From positions 133,136 through 197,135 of the forward strand of contig DASYBU010000046.1 of assembly GCA_036500605.1 (NCBI GenBank): a stretch of DNA of 64,000 bases, read 5' to 3'. The DNA is from JAFALK01 sp036500605. Lineage in GTDB: Bacteria > Pseudomonadota > Gammaproteobacteria > Burkholderiales > Burkholderiaceae_C. Numbering within the stretch: the stretch's first letter is position 1; every line of letters starts with the position of its first letter. Of this stretch, positions 45,042 through 54,576 are shown one piece after another. The notes under the pieces are model-generated. The model made no database searches. It was given only the letters and a program-made list of their open reading frames with translations, and was not told where the DNA came from. The position numbers and the translations under genes were made by a program.

Positions 45042-47657
45042 ATGAAATTCCTGTTTGCCTGTGTCTTGAGCCTGTTCGCCACGCGCACCCCGGCCGATCC
45101 ACTGCCCATGCGCCTCGGCGATGACGCTCAACCTCAGCGTTACGCGGTCGAACTGCGCGTCGATCCCGAGCAGCCGCAGTTCAGCGGCCATGTGCAGATC
45201 GAGCTGAAGCTCAAGAAGCCGCTGACCGAGCTGCGCCTGCACTCGCGTGGCCTGAGCGTGAACCATGTGCTCGTCCGGGCACGCGGCGTGAACGTGCATG
45301 CGACGGTGCGGCCCGCCGATGAGGACAGCATCTGGCTGCGCTTTGATCGCCCGCTGCCCGCCGGTGCGGTGCAATTGAGCCTGGCCTTCGCAGGCCGCAC
45401 CGAGGATGCCGACGCCTTCGGCCTCTTCCGCTTGCAAGAGGACAAGCGCTGGTACGCGATCACGCAGTTCGAGGACGTCGGCGCGCGGCGCGCTTTTCCT
45501 TCGTTTGACGATCCCGGCATCAAGACGCCCTGGACGCTGACGCTGATCGTGCCTGAAGGCCAGCAGGCCTTCGCCAACATGCCGCTGGCCAGGAACCAAC
45601 CCCGGCGTTCAATCGAGAAAGGCTGGCAACGCCTGCGCTTCCAGACCACGCCACCGCTGCCCAGCTATCTGGTGGCGTTTGCTGTCGGTCCGTTCGACGT
45701 GCTCGAAGGTCCGAACGCCGGTGCCACGCAACTGCGCTACCTGACCGCCAAGGGCCACGGCGCCGAGGCCAGCTACGCGGCGAACGTCACGCCGGCCATC
45801 ATCGCGGGCCTGGAAGACTACTTCGGCATGCCGCATCCGTTTCCAAAGATCGACAGCCTGGCGCTGCCGATGGCCGATGGCTTTGGTGCGATGGAGAACG
45901 TCGGGCTGATCACCTACCAACGCTCATGGCTTCAAGCGCCTGCGGGCGCTCCGAGCGGCCGCTTCGAGCGCGAGTACACCTCGGTCGCCGCGCACGAGAT
46001 CGCGCATCAATGGTTCGGCAATGCCGTGACGCTGGCCTGGTGGAATGATCTCTGGCTCAATGAATCCTTCGCCTCCTGGATGGGCGACAAGATCACTGCG
46101 CAGTTGCATCCCGAGTGGCATTGGGAGCTGGAGTCGATGGCCAGCGCACGCCGACGCGCAATGGCGGCCGACAGCCTGCCCGGCACGCGCCGCGTGCGCC
46201 AGGACGTGCAGACGCCTGAGGACCTGGGCACCGCCTTCAACGCCATCACCTACGAAAAAGGTGAGGCGGTGCTCTCGATGTTTGAGGCGTGGCTGGGGCC
46301 GGAACGCATGCGCAATGGTGTGCGGCGCTATCTGGCCGCGCATGCGGGCGGCAGCGCGCGGGCCGAGGATTTCTTCGCGGCGATGTCTCAGGATCAACCG
46401 GAACTGGCTGGCTCGATGGCGAGCTTTGTCGAGCAGGCCGGCATTCCGCAGCTCGACGTGCAACTGCGCTGTGAAGGCAAGCCGCAGGCCGTGCTGCAAC
46501 AGCGTCGCTATCAACCGCTTGGCGCGCATGTCGAGCCGCAACTCTGGGCGCTCCCGGTCAGCCTGCGCACGCCCGCCGGCGTGACGCGCGTGCTGATGCG
46601 CGAGCAGCGGATGCAGGTCGATCTGCCCGATGCGCAATGCCCCGCCTGGTTGCAGCCCAATGCCGGCGGTATGGGCTATTACCGCAGTGCTTTCCGGGGG
46701 GCTTTGCCGGACAGCAGCGAGCTCAGCGCCCAGGAGCTGCTGAGCCAGCTCGATGACCGGCTCTCGCAGGCGCAGAGCGGCGAGCTGCCCTTGGCCGAAG
46801 CGCTGCCGACGATCGAGCTGCTGGCCGCTCGCCCGGAGCGGGCCTTGCGCGAAGCTGCCGCGCGCGCGCTTGAAGATTTGCAAGCGCTGCTGACGGCCGA
46901 GCAGCAGCCCGGCTACGCGCGTTTGTGGGCACGCCTGTTCGGCCTGCAGGCCAAGGCCCTGGGTTGGCAAGCGCATGTCGGCGAGGACGCCGATGCGCGC
47001 GAATGGCGCATCGCGCTGCTGCCGCGCATGGCCGACGCCGGACAGGATGCGGATCTGCGCTTGCTCGCCCGCGCCTTGACGCAGCGCTGGCTGAGCGCCG
47101 CGCAAATTGATGCGGCGTCGCATGTGGAACTGCTCGATCCCGGGCTGCGTGGCGCGGTGCTCAAGAGCGCTGCGCTATCGGGCGATGCTGAACTGTTCGA
47201 CGCCTTGCTTGCTTTGGCGCGTCGCACGCACGAACCCAGCCTGCGCGATGACTTGCTCGCGGCACTGATGAATTTCGAAGCGCCCGAGTTGGCGCGCCGC
47301 GCGCGCGAGCTGCTGCTCGATGAAGGACTCGATCCCCACGCGATGTCGCGGCCCTTGCTGACCAGCGTCTACGGCTCGCCCGCGCGTTGGACCGAGTTGC
47401 TGGGATTTTTCGCTGCGCATGAGCCGGTCTTGCGGACTCGCCTGGGCGAGCAAGGCCTGACGCGCTGGCCCGAGTTTCTGGGCACGGCCGTCTGCGGCAA
47501 GGACGCCGCCGAGCTCTTGCAGAAGCGCTTCGGTGCGTTTGCCGCCTCGGTGGGCGGCGCCAGCTCGCAACTGGCCGGGGCGGTCGAGCGCTTGCGGCTG
47601 TGTGGCGCTTATCGAGATGCGCAGGCCGCCTCGCTCGCGGCTTATCTCAGACCTTGA
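45042..47657 (+). CDS. Secreted M1-family aminopeptidase
   Basis: An 871-residue zinc aminopeptidase. The substrate-binding motif GAMEN and the zinc site HEIAHQWFGN with the downstream ligand Glu in NESFASW are present. The open N-terminus (MKFLFACVLSLFATRTPAD) is a short signal peptide, so it is probably periplasmic, unlike cytoplasmic PepN. The C-terminal ERAP1-like helical-repeat domain (about 520-870) closes the catalytic chamber. The 3' end overlaps the convergent BPSS1780 gene by 11 bp. Confidence 0.93.
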   Translation: MKFLFACVLSLFATRTPADPLPMRLGDDAQPQRYAVELRVDPEQPQFSGHVQIELKLKKPLTELRLHSRGLSVNHVLVRARGVNVHATVRPADEDSIWLRFDRPLPAGAVQLSLAFAGRTEDADAFGLFRLQEDKRWYAITQFEDVGARRAFPSFDDPGIKTPWTLTLIVPEGQQAFANMPLARNQPRRSIEKGWQRLRFQTTPPLPSYLVAFAVGPFDVLEGPNAGATQLRYLTAKGHGAEASYAANVTPAIIAGLEDYFGMPHPFPKIDSLALPMADGFGAMENVGLITYQRSWLQAPAGAPSGRFEREYTSVAAHEIAHQWFGNAVTLAWWNDLWLNESFASWMGDKITAQLHPEWHWELESMASARRRAMAADSLPGTRRVRQDVQTPEDLGTAFNAITYEKGEAVLSMFEAWLGPERMRNGVRRYLAAHAGGSARAEDFFAAMSQDQPELAGSMASFVEQAGIPQLDVQLRCEGKPQAVLQQRRYQPLGAHVEPQLWALPVSLRTPAGVTRVLMREQRMQVDLPDAQCPAWLQPNAGGMGYYRSAFRGALPDSSELSAQELLSQLDDRLSQAQSGELPLAEALPTIELLAARPERALREAAARALEDLQALLTAEQQPGYARLWARLFGLQAKALGWQAHVGEDADAREWRIALLPRMADAGQDADLRLLARALTQRWLSAAQIDAASHVELLDPGLRGAVLKSAALSGDAELFDALLALARRTHEPSLRDDLLAALMNFEAPELARRARELLLDEGLDPHAMSRPLLTSVYGSPARWTELLGFFAAHEPVLRTRLGEQGLTRWPEFLGTAVCGKDAAELLQKRFGAFAASVGGASSQLAGAVERLRLCGAYRDAQAASLAAYLRP

Positions 47658-48450
47658 TGTCTTCGGGACTGAACATGAAGCAGTCCACGAAGCTGAAATA
47701 GAGCGAGGCGTAGAAGGCCGTGGTGAGCCAGGTGTAGACCAGCACCAGCAGGACCTGCGCGGTCTGGATGCCGAAGGGCGAGCCGAGCAGCATGGCGGTG
47801 ATCCCGAGGCAGAAGCTCAGGCCCAGCCAGCCGAGCATGCTCATGAAGAAAGCGCCGCGGTTGCGCCACAGTGCCAAGGTGCTCGAGAACAGCGACTGGG
47901 CCAGACCCTGGCCGGCCCAGTGAACCAGCGCCGGCGCGTGCCAGAAGGGGATGGACAGCACGGAGACCCAGAGCATCAGCGTCGCCGGGCCCAGCGCCCA
48001 GGCCGGGTCGGCCACCGCCGCCATGAGCGCCTGTTCGTCCTTCGGATCCTGCTGCATGAGCGCGGCCAGATGGTCGAGCGCGCCGCCATCGGCCCATTGC
48101 GACAGCAGCAAGCCCGCCGCCATGAACAGCGCATAGATCAGGCACAGCAGCAGCTGCGTCTTGCGCCGCTCCGCCGTGAGTCGAAAGGGGGCCAGGTAGA
48201 CCGCCGCGGTGGGCACATGGCCTTGCAGCACGCCGTGCGTGGCCAGCATGAAGCCGAGCGAGACCAGCGGCGGCAGCGCCAGCACGACCCACTCGAACGG
48301 CGGCGGCAGCAGGGACAGCAGCAGGCCGATCAACGGCACCACGGCATACAGCGCGGTCAGCGCCAGCGGGCGCCGGCGGTAGACCTTCAGCGCATGGCGA
48401 ATCCACAGCAGGCCCTTGCGGGCCTCGACAGTTTGCAAATGAAGGGTCAT
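47647..48450 (-). CDS. BPSS1780-family membrane protein
   Basis: A 267-residue protein with about six membrane segments. The start (VEARKGLLWIRHALKVYRRRPLAL) and the ending YFSFVDCFMF are typical of the BPSS1780 family, which is known almost only from Betaproteobacteria and has no assigned function. It overlaps thrB by ATGA (48447-48450), so it is coupled to homoserine kinase, as in other Burkholderiales. Confidence 0.85.
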   Translation of the reverse strand: MTLHLQTVEARKGLLWIRHALKVYRRRPLALTALYAVVPLIGLLLSLLPPPFEWVVLALPPLVSLGFMLATHGVLQGHVPTAAVYLAPFRLTAERRKTQLLLCLIYALFMAAGLLLSQWADGGALDHLAALMQQDPKDEQALMAAVADPAWALGPATLMLWVSVLSIPFWHAPALVHWAGQGLAQSLFSSTLALWRNRGAFFMSMLGWLGLSFCLGITAMLLGSPFGIQTAQVLLVLVYTWLTTAFYASLYFSFVDCFMFSPEDIKV

Positions 48451-49445
48451 TGACTGGAAAGGGCGTGCCAGGGCGTGAGCACCCGTTCGCGCAAGATGCG
48501 CTCGAAATGCGCCGGATCGTGGGGCTTGAGCATGCTGGCCTCGCGTGGCAGGTGGAAGTCCCAGAGGCGCGAGATCCAGAAGCGCAGCGCACCGGCACGC
48601 AGCATGGCGGGCAGCAGGCGGTGTTCGGCGCCCGTCAGCGGCCGCACGCTTTCATACGCATGCACAAAGCCTTCGGCGCGCTTTTCGTCGAGCCGGCCGC
48701 TGGCCAGGTCGATGCACCAGTCGTTCAAGCACACGGCGATGTCGAACAGAAAAGTGTCGACGCCGGCAAAGTAGAAATCGAAGAAGCCGCTGAGGCGATC
48801 GCCCACATCGGCTGTCTGCTCGAACATGACGTTGTCGCGGAACAGGTCGGCATGGATGGGGCCGCGCGGCAGGCTAGCGTAATCGGGCGAGCTGGCCAGG
48901 TGGCATTGGTATTCGAGCTCCGTGCTGATCAGCGTCGCCTGCTCGCGGCTCAGATAGGGCAGCACGACGGGCACCGTCTCGACCCACCAGGGCAGGCCGC
49001 GCAGATTGGGCTGCTTGAGCGGGAAGTCCTGCCCGGCCTGATGCATGCGGGCGAGCTGGGCGCCGACCTGCGCGCAATGCGCCACATCGGGCGCCAGCTC
49101 GTGGCCGCCGGCCAGTTTGTCGACGATGGCGGCGGGCTTGCCGTTCAGCTCGAACAGGATCTCGCCGTTGGCATCGGCCTTGGGATCGGGCACGGTCACG
49201 CCGCGCGCGGCCAGGTGCTGCATCAGGCGCAGATAGAAGGGCAGTTGCTCGAAGCTCAGGCGCTCGAACACGGTCAGCACGAACTCGCCGTTAGTGTCGT
49301 CAGCGCCGGCTTTGTCGGTCGTGAGGAAATAGTTGGTGTTCTCGATGCCGGCCTTGATGCCGCGCAGTTCGGTCACCTGGCCGAGGCCGAGCCGGGTGCT
49401 CAGCGCTTGGGCTTGTTCGAGGGAAACTTCAGTGAAGACGGCCAT
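48447..49445 (-). CDS. thrB: Homoserine kinase (ThrB, APH-fold type)
   Basis: A 332-residue kinase of the aminoglycoside-phosphotransferase fold, the type of ThrB used by Pseudomonas and Burkholderiales rather than the GHMP type of E. coli. The nucleotide region begins GIKAGIENTNYFLTT; the catalytic loop is PIHADLFRDNVMF and the metal Asp is in GFFDFYFAG. It phosphorylates homoserine for threonine synthesis. Neighbours are the DUF2782 gene upstream (27 bp) and the BPSS1780 gene downstream. Confidence 0.95.
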   Translation of the reverse strand: MAVFTEVSLEQAQALSTRLGLGQVTELRGIKAGIENTNYFLTTDKAGADDTNGEFVLTVFERLSFEQLPFYLRLMQHLAARGVTVPDPKADANGEILFELNGKPAAIVDKLAGGHELAPDVAHCAQVGAQLARMHQAGQDFPLKQPNLRGLPWWVETVPVVLPYLSREQATLISTELEYQCHLASSPDYASLPRGPIHADLFRDNVMFEQTADVGDRLSGFFDFYFAGVDTFLFDIAVCLNDWCIDLASGRLDEKRAEGFVHAYESVRPLTGAEHRLLPAMLRAGALRFWISRLWDFHLPREASMLKPHDPAHFERILRERVLTPWHALSSQ

Positions 49446-49472
49446 GGGACACGGCCGCGAGGCCCAGTGAAA

Positions 49473-49829
49473 TCAGAAGTCGAGCACGTGCCAGACTCGA
49501 TTGCCAATCACGCCCTGAAAGGCAGAATGCCCGAATTTCGCGCCGGTTGAGGCGTCACCGACCAGAATTTCATAGTCGGGAGCCGGGATGAGCTTTGGGT
49601 GGACCATGATCCTCAACACCGTACCGCGCACACGCAGAACGTCGACCCTGGCGTTGTCATCCTCTGTGACGACATGCTCAATCTTGGGTTCGATGCCCGG
49701 CAGCTCGGGAGGTTCCTCCAACACTGTGTAGCCCGGCTGAACTGGCGGCAGCTGAGTAGGCTTGTCTTGCGCATGAGCGCAAACGGCAAAGAGTGATAGG
49801 AGAGCGATGAGGCAGCGCATGAACGCCAT
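49473..49829 (-). CDS. DUF2782-family periplasmic protein
   Basis: A protein of about 118 residues with a signal peptide (LIALLSLFAVCAHAQ) and the DUF2782 core (EHVVTEDDNARVDVLRVRGTVLRIMVHP). Family members are found next to polA and thrB in Betaproteobacteria; the function is unknown. Two starts are possible, ATG 49827-49829 or ATG 49818-49820; neither has a good ribosome-binding site. Its start is only about 23 bp from that of polA on the other strand. Confidence 0.8.
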   Translation of the reverse strand: MAFMRCLIALLSLFAVCAHAQDKPTQLPPVQPGYTVLEEPPELPGIEPKIEHVVTEDDNARVDVLRVRGTVLRIMVHPKLIPAPDYEILVGDASTGAKFGHSAFQGVIGNRVWHVLDF

Positions 49830-49852
49830 TCTAAGCTGTGACAATCACGTCC

Positions 49853-52618
49853 ATGAGTACGGTCACAAACAAACCCATCCTGCTGCTGGTTGATGGCTCC
49901 AGCTATCTTTACCGCGCGTATCACGCCCTGCCGGATCTGCGCGGCCCCGGCGGCGTCCCCACGGGGGCTTTGCACGGCATGGTGGCGATGCTGAAGAAGC
50001 TGCGCGAGCAGGTCGGCGCCGAGCACGCGGTCTGCGTGTTTGACGCCAAGGGCCCGACCTTCCGCGATGAGTGGTACTCGGAATACAAGGCCCAGCGCGC
50101 CCCCATGCCCGACGCGCTGCGCGAGCAGATCGAGCCGATCCACGAGGTGGTCAAGCTGCTGGGCTGGCCGGTGCTGGAGGTGCCCGGGATCGAGGCCGAT
50201 GACGCCATCGGCACGCTGGCCGTGGTGGGCGCGGCGGCTGGGCACGCGGTGATCGTCTCGACCGGTGACAAGGACCTGGCCCAGTTGGTGACGCCCGATG
50301 TCACGCTGATCAACACCATGAGCAACGAGTCGCTTGATGAAGCCGGCGTCATGGCCAAGTTCGGCGTACCGCCGAATCGCATCATCGACTACCTGACCTT
50401 GATGGGCGACACGGTGGATAACGTGCCTGGCGTGGAAAAGGTCGGCCCCAAGACCGCCGCCAAGTGGATTGCCGAATACGGCTCGCTCGACGGCGTGATC
50501 GCCGCCGCGGGCCAGGTCAAGGGCGTGGCCGGCGAGAACCTGCGCAAGGCGCTCGACTGGCTGCCGATGGGCCGCAAGCTGGTGACGGTGAAGCTCGATT
50601 GCGATCTCGCCGCCCATGTGCCGAACTGGCCGGTGCTCGATGCGCTTGCCTTCAAGGAGATCGACAAGGCCGGCCTGACCGACTTCTACGCACGCTACGG
50701 TTTCAAAACTTTGCTCAAGGAAATGACCGGCGCGCTGGCTCCCGCTCCTGCAGCCGCGGCGCCTGTGACCGCATCGCTGTTCGACGAAGCGCCCGTGCAG
50801 AAGAGCGACGTGGCGCGCCACTACACGACGATCCTCGATTGGCCGACCTTCGACGCCTGGCTCGCCAAGCTGCAAGCCGCGCCCTTGAGCGCGCTCGACA
50901 CCGAGACCGATTCGCTCGAGCCCATGCTGGCGCGCATCGTCGGCATCAGCTTCTCGGTCCGGGCGGGCGAGGCAGCCTACATCCCGCTGCGCCACAACGG
51001 GCCCGACGCGCCGGAGCAGTTGCCGCTTGAAGAAGTGCTGGCCAAGCTCAAGCCCTGGCTCGAAGACGAGAAGGCGGCCAAGCTCGGCCAGAACCTCAAG
51101 TACGACACGCATGTGCTCGCGAACCACGGCATCGAGCTGCGCGGCATCCTGCACGACACCATGCTGCAGAGCTATGTGCTGGAAGCGCACAAGACCCACG
51201 GGTTGGGCGCCCTGGGCGAGCGTTACCTGGGCCGTGCCGGCGTGAGCTACGAAGACCTCTGCGGCAAAGGCGCGCAGCAGATCCCGTTTGCGCAGGTCGA
51301 GGTGGCGAAGGCCTCGGAATACTCGGCGGAAGATTCCGACATGTGCCTGCAGGTGCACGAGATCCTCTGGCCGAAAATCGAGGCGGAGCCGGGCCTGAAG
51401 TTTGTCTACGAAGCCATCGAGATGCCGACCAGTCACGGCCTGCAACGCGTGGAGCGCAACGGCGTGCTGATCGACGCGGCCAAGTTGAAGGCGCAAAGCC
51501 ATGAGCTGGCGCAGCGCCTCGTCGCGATCGAGCAGGAGGCCTACGGCATTGCGGGCCAGCCCTTCAATATGGGCAGCCCCAAGCAGCTCGGCGAAATCCT
51601 CTTCGACAAGCTGGGCCTGCCCACGATCAAGAAGACCGCGACCGGCGCGCGCAGCACGGATGAAGAGGTGCTGGCCAAGCTGGCCGAGGACTATCCGCTG
51701 CCGGCCAAGATCCTCGAATACCGCGGCCTCTCCAAGCTCAAGAGCACCTACACCGACAAGCTGCCCTTGCAGATCAACGCGACGACGGGGCGCGTGCACA
51801 CGACCTATTCGCAGGCCGTGGCGGTGACGGGCCGGCTGGCCAGCAATGATCCGAACTTGCAGAACATCCCGATTCGCACGGCGGAGGGCCGGCGCGTGCG
51901 CGAGGCCTTCATCGCCAAGCCGGGGCATGTGATCGTCAGCGCCGATTATTCGCAGATCGAGCTGCGCATCATGGCCCACATCAGCGAGGATCCGGGCCTG
52001 CTGCGCGCCTTTGGCGAAGGCATCGACGTGCACCGCGCCACGGCTTCGGAAGTGTTCGGCGTGCCGGTCGGCGAGGTGTCCACGGAACATCGCCGTTATG
52101 CCAAGACCATCAATTTCGGCCTGATCTACGGCATGGGCGTGTTCGGCCTGGCCTCGAGCCTCGGTATCGAGCAGAAGGCGGCCAAGGATTACATCGACCG
52201 CTATTTCACGCGTTTTGCCAGCGTGCGTGACTACATGGAGCGCACCAAGGAGTTCGCGCGAACGAACGGTTATGTCGAAACCCTCTTCGGCCGCCGCATC
52301 TACCTGCCCGAGATCATGGGCGGCAACGGCCCGCGCAAGGCCGGCGCCGAGCGCCAGGCCATCAATGCGCCGATGCAGGGCACGGCCGCCGACCTGATCA
52401 AGCTGGCGATGCGTGCGGTGCAGGTATCGCTCGATGCGGCTTCGGCCAGGACGCGCATCGTCATGCAGGTGCACGATGAACTGGTGTTCGAGGTGCCGCA
52501 GGAGGAGCTCGACTGGATCAAGGCCGAGGTGCCCAAGCAGATGGCCGGCGTGGCCGAGCTGAAGGTGCCGCTGCTGGCCGAAGTGGGGATCGGGCCGAAC
52601 TGGGACGAGGCGCATTGA
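49853..52618 (+). CDS. polA: DNA polymerase I
   Basis: A 921-residue family A polymerase. The 5'-3' flap nuclease domain occupies about residues 1-290 (LLLVDGSSYLYRAYHA, then GDKDLAQLV and GVEKVGPKTAAKWI). The proofreading domain keeps LDTETDS, QNLKYDTHVL and YSAEDSD, so 3'-5' activity should be intact. The polymerase has motif A SADYSQIELRIMAH, motif B RRYAKTINFGLIYGMG and motif C VMQVHDELVFEV. The ATG at 49853 is preferred over a GTG at 49838. It fills gaps and removes RNA primers. Confidence 0.97.
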   Translation: MSTVTNKPILLLVDGSSYLYRAYHALPDLRGPGGVPTGALHGMVAMLKKLREQVGAEHAVCVFDAKGPTFRDEWYSEYKAQRAPMPDALREQIEPIHEVVKLLGWPVLEVPGIEADDAIGTLAVVGAAAGHAVIVSTGDKDLAQLVTPDVTLINTMSNESLDEAGVMAKFGVPPNRIIDYLTLMGDTVDNVPGVEKVGPKTAAKWIAEYGSLDGVIAAAGQVKGVAGENLRKALDWLPMGRKLVTVKLDCDLAAHVPNWPVLDALAFKEIDKAGLTDFYARYGFKTLLKEMTGALAPAPAAAAPVTASLFDEAPVQKSDVARHYTTILDWPTFDAWLAKLQAAPLSALDTETDSLEPMLARIVGISFSVRAGEAAYIPLRHNGPDAPEQLPLEEVLAKLKPWLEDEKAAKLGQNLKYDTHVLANHGIELRGILHDTMLQSYVLEAHKTHGLGALGERYLGRAGVSYEDLCGKGAQQIPFAQVEVAKASEYSAEDSDMCLQVHEILWPKIEAEPGLKFVYEAIEMPTSHGLQRVERNGVLIDAAKLKAQSHELAQRLVAIEQEAYGIAGQPFNMGSPKQLGEILFDKLGLPTIKKTATGARSTDEEVLAKLAEDYPLPAKILEYRGLSKLKSTYTDKLPLQINATTGRVHTTYSQAVAVTGRLASNDPNLQNIPIRTAEGRRVREAFIAKPGHVIVSADYSQIELRIMAHISEDPGLLRAFGEGIDVHRATASEVFGVPVGEVSTEHRRYAKTINFGLIYGMGVFGLASSLGIEQKAAKDYIDRYFTRFASVRDYMERTKEFARTNGYVETLFGRRIYLPEIMGGNGPRKAGAERQAINAPMQGTAADLIKLAMRAVQVSLDAASARTRIVMQVHDELVFEVPQEELDWIKAEVPKQMAGVAELKVPLLAEVGIGPNWDEAH

Positions 52619-52655
52619 AATCGGCTCCGGCACATCTCGTATAGCATCCCCGCCC

Positions 52656-53915
52656 ATGAATTGGCCCTATGAATTGCAGATCGGCTGGCGCTACACGCGA
52701 GCCGGCAAGGGGGGGCGGCGCAACCGCTTCATCTCCTTCATCTCCGGTGTTTCCATGCTGGGCATCGCCCTGGGCGTGGCGGCACTGATCATCGTGCTCT
52801 CGGTGATGAACGGCTTCCAGAAAGAGGTGCGTGATCGCATGCTCTCGGTGGTGGCGCATGTGGAGCTGATGAATTTCCAGGGCGGCCCGCTGGCGAACTG
52901 GCAGGACACGGCCGCCAAGGCTCGCCTGAATCCGGAAGTGATTGGCACGGCGCCGTTCGTGGCGGCGCAGGCGCTGATCGCGCGCGGCGAGGACATGCGC
53001 GGCGCCATCGTGCGCGGGGTTTCGCCGGAGTACGAATCGAGCGTCACGCCGATGGCCGAAAAACTCAAGGCCGACGGCACGCTTGATCGCCTGCAGCCAG
53101 GCACCTGGGGCATCATCCTGGGCATCGAGCTGGCGCGCAACCTGGGCGTTGGCGTCGGCGACAAGATCACCGTGGTCGCGCCCAACGGCGAGGTCACGCC
53201 GGCCGGCGTGGTGCCGCGCTTGCGGACCTTCACGGTGCAAGGCATCTTCAATGCCGGTCACTATGAATACGACTCGGGCCTCGTGCTGATCAATATCGAG
53301 GACGCGGCGAAGCTGTTCCGTACGCAGGGGCCGACGGGCGTGCAGCTGCGCCTCAAGGATGTACAGAAGGCGCGTGAAGTCGGAGGGCAATTGCAGCAGA
53401 GCATGGGCCCGGATTACCTGGTGCGCGATTGGACGCGCACCAATGCCAATTGGTTCGATGCCGTCGAGGTCGAGAAGAAGATGATGAGCATCATCCTGAC
53501 GCTGATCGTGGCGGTGGCCGCCTTCAATCTGGTCTCCACGCTGGTGATGACGGTGACCGACAAGCAGGCGGACATTGCGATCCTGCGCACGCTCGGCGCA
53601 ACGCCGCGCTCGATCATGGGCATCTTCATGGTGCAAGGCGCGGCGGCCGGTGTCATCGGCACGCTGGCCGGCACGCTGCTCGGTCTGCTGGCCGCCTTCA
53701 ATATCGATGCCATCGTGAGCTCGATCGAATGGGCGCTGCACACCACGTTTCTGCCGGCGAGCATCTACCTGATCAGCCGCATGCCCAGCGATCCGCAAAG
53801 CGCCGATATCGTGCCGATCGTGCTGGTTTCCTTGGCCCTGGCCTTCCTGGCCACGCTGTATCCGAGCTGGCGCGCCAGCCGCGTCCAACCCGCCGAGGCG
53901 CTCCGTTATGAATGA
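52656..53915 (+). CDS. Lipoprotein-releasing ABC transporter permease (LolC/LolE or LolF)
   Basis: A 419-residue permease with an N-terminal helix (GVSMLGIALGVAALIIVLSVMNGFQ), a large periplasmic domain and three C-terminal FtsX-type helices. It extracts mature lipoproteins from the inner membrane for transfer to LolA. Only one permease gene precedes lolD here, where E. coli has LolC and LolE. That fits the single-permease (LolF, homodimer) arrangement known in other bacteria, but a second copy elsewhere cannot be excluded. It overlaps lolD by 8 bp. Confidence 0.92.
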   Translation: MNWPYELQIGWRYTRAGKGGRRNRFISFISGVSMLGIALGVAALIIVLSVMNGFQKEVRDRMLSVVAHVELMNFQGGPLANWQDTAAKARLNPEVIGTAPFVAAQALIARGEDMRGAIVRGVSPEYESSVTPMAEKLKADGTLDRLQPGTWGIILGIELARNLGVGVGDKITVVAPNGEVTPAGVVPRLRTFTVQGIFNAGHYEYDSGLVLINIEDAAKLFRTQGPTGVQLRLKDVQKAREVGGQLQQSMGPDYLVRDWTRTNANWFDAVEVEKKMMSIILTLIVAVAAFNLVSTLVMTVTDKQADIAILRTLGATPRSIMGIFMVQGAAAGVIGTLAGTLLGLLAAFNIDAIVSSIEWALHTTFLPASIYLISRMPSDPQSADIVPIVLVSLALAFLATLYPSWRASRVQPAEALRYE

Positions 53916-54576
53916 TGTGGTTCTTGAAGCGCGCGGCCTGGGGCGCCGGTTTCATGACGGTGAACTCGATGTGCGCGTTCTCTCGGGCGTGGACCTGACT
54001 GTCAAGCGCGGCCACACATTGGCCATCGTGGGCGCCTCGGGTTCGGGCAAGTCGACGCTGCTGCATCTGCTCGGTGGCCTGGACAAGCCGAGCGAAGGTG
54101 CCGTGACCTTGATGGGCAAAACGCTTTCGAGCTTGAACGAGAAGGCGATCGGCCAGTGGCGCAATCAGCACCTTGGCTTTGTCTACCAGTTCCACCACCT
54201 GCTGCCCGAATTCAGCGCGCTGGACAATGTGGCCATGCCGCTGCGCGTGCGCCGCATGCCGGAGGCGCAAGCGCGCGAGCAGGCTGCGGCCATGCTGGCG
54301 CGCGTGGGGCTGGCGGGGCGCGTGAAGCACCGGCCGGCTGAGCTGTCCGGTGGTGAACGTCAGCGGGTGGCGATCGCGCGTGCGCTCGTCACGCAGCCGG
54401 CCTGCGTGCTGGCCGACGAACCGACGGGCAATCTGGATCGCAGCACGGCGCAGGCCGTGTTTGACCTGATGCTCGAACTGGCCCGCGCTCAAGGCACCGC
54501 GTTTGTGATGGTCACCCACGACGAACGGCTCGCGCAGCAATGCGAATGGCGATTGAACCTGACTGCACCGACATGA
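53908..54576 (+). CDS. lolD: Lipoprotein-releasing ATPase LolD
   Basis: A 222-residue ABC ATPase. Walker A is GASGSGKST, the signature is LSGGERQRVAIARAL, Walker B is CVLADEPTGNLD and the switch His is in VTHDERL. It powers the permease encoded just upstream, whose last 8 bp it overlaps. Its own last four bases overlap purU (ATGA). Confidence 0.96.
   Translation: MNDVVLEARGLGRRFHDGELDVRVLSGVDLTVKRGHTLAIVGASGSGKSTLLHLLGGLDKPSEGAVTLMGKTLSSLNEKAIGQWRNQHLGFVYQFHHLLPEFSALDNVAMPLRVRRMPEAQAREQAAAMLARVGLAGRVKHRPAELSGGERQRVAIARALVTQPACVLADEPTGNLDRSTAQAVFDLMLELARAQGTAFVMVTHDERLAQQCEWRLNLTAPT

Noticed and set aside
49613..52657. Minus-strand open frame of 1014 codons opposite polA
   Set aside because: It mirrors the codon pattern of polA, is rich in Arg, His, Gln and Ala as antisense frames in GC-rich DNA are, and shows no protein-like motif.
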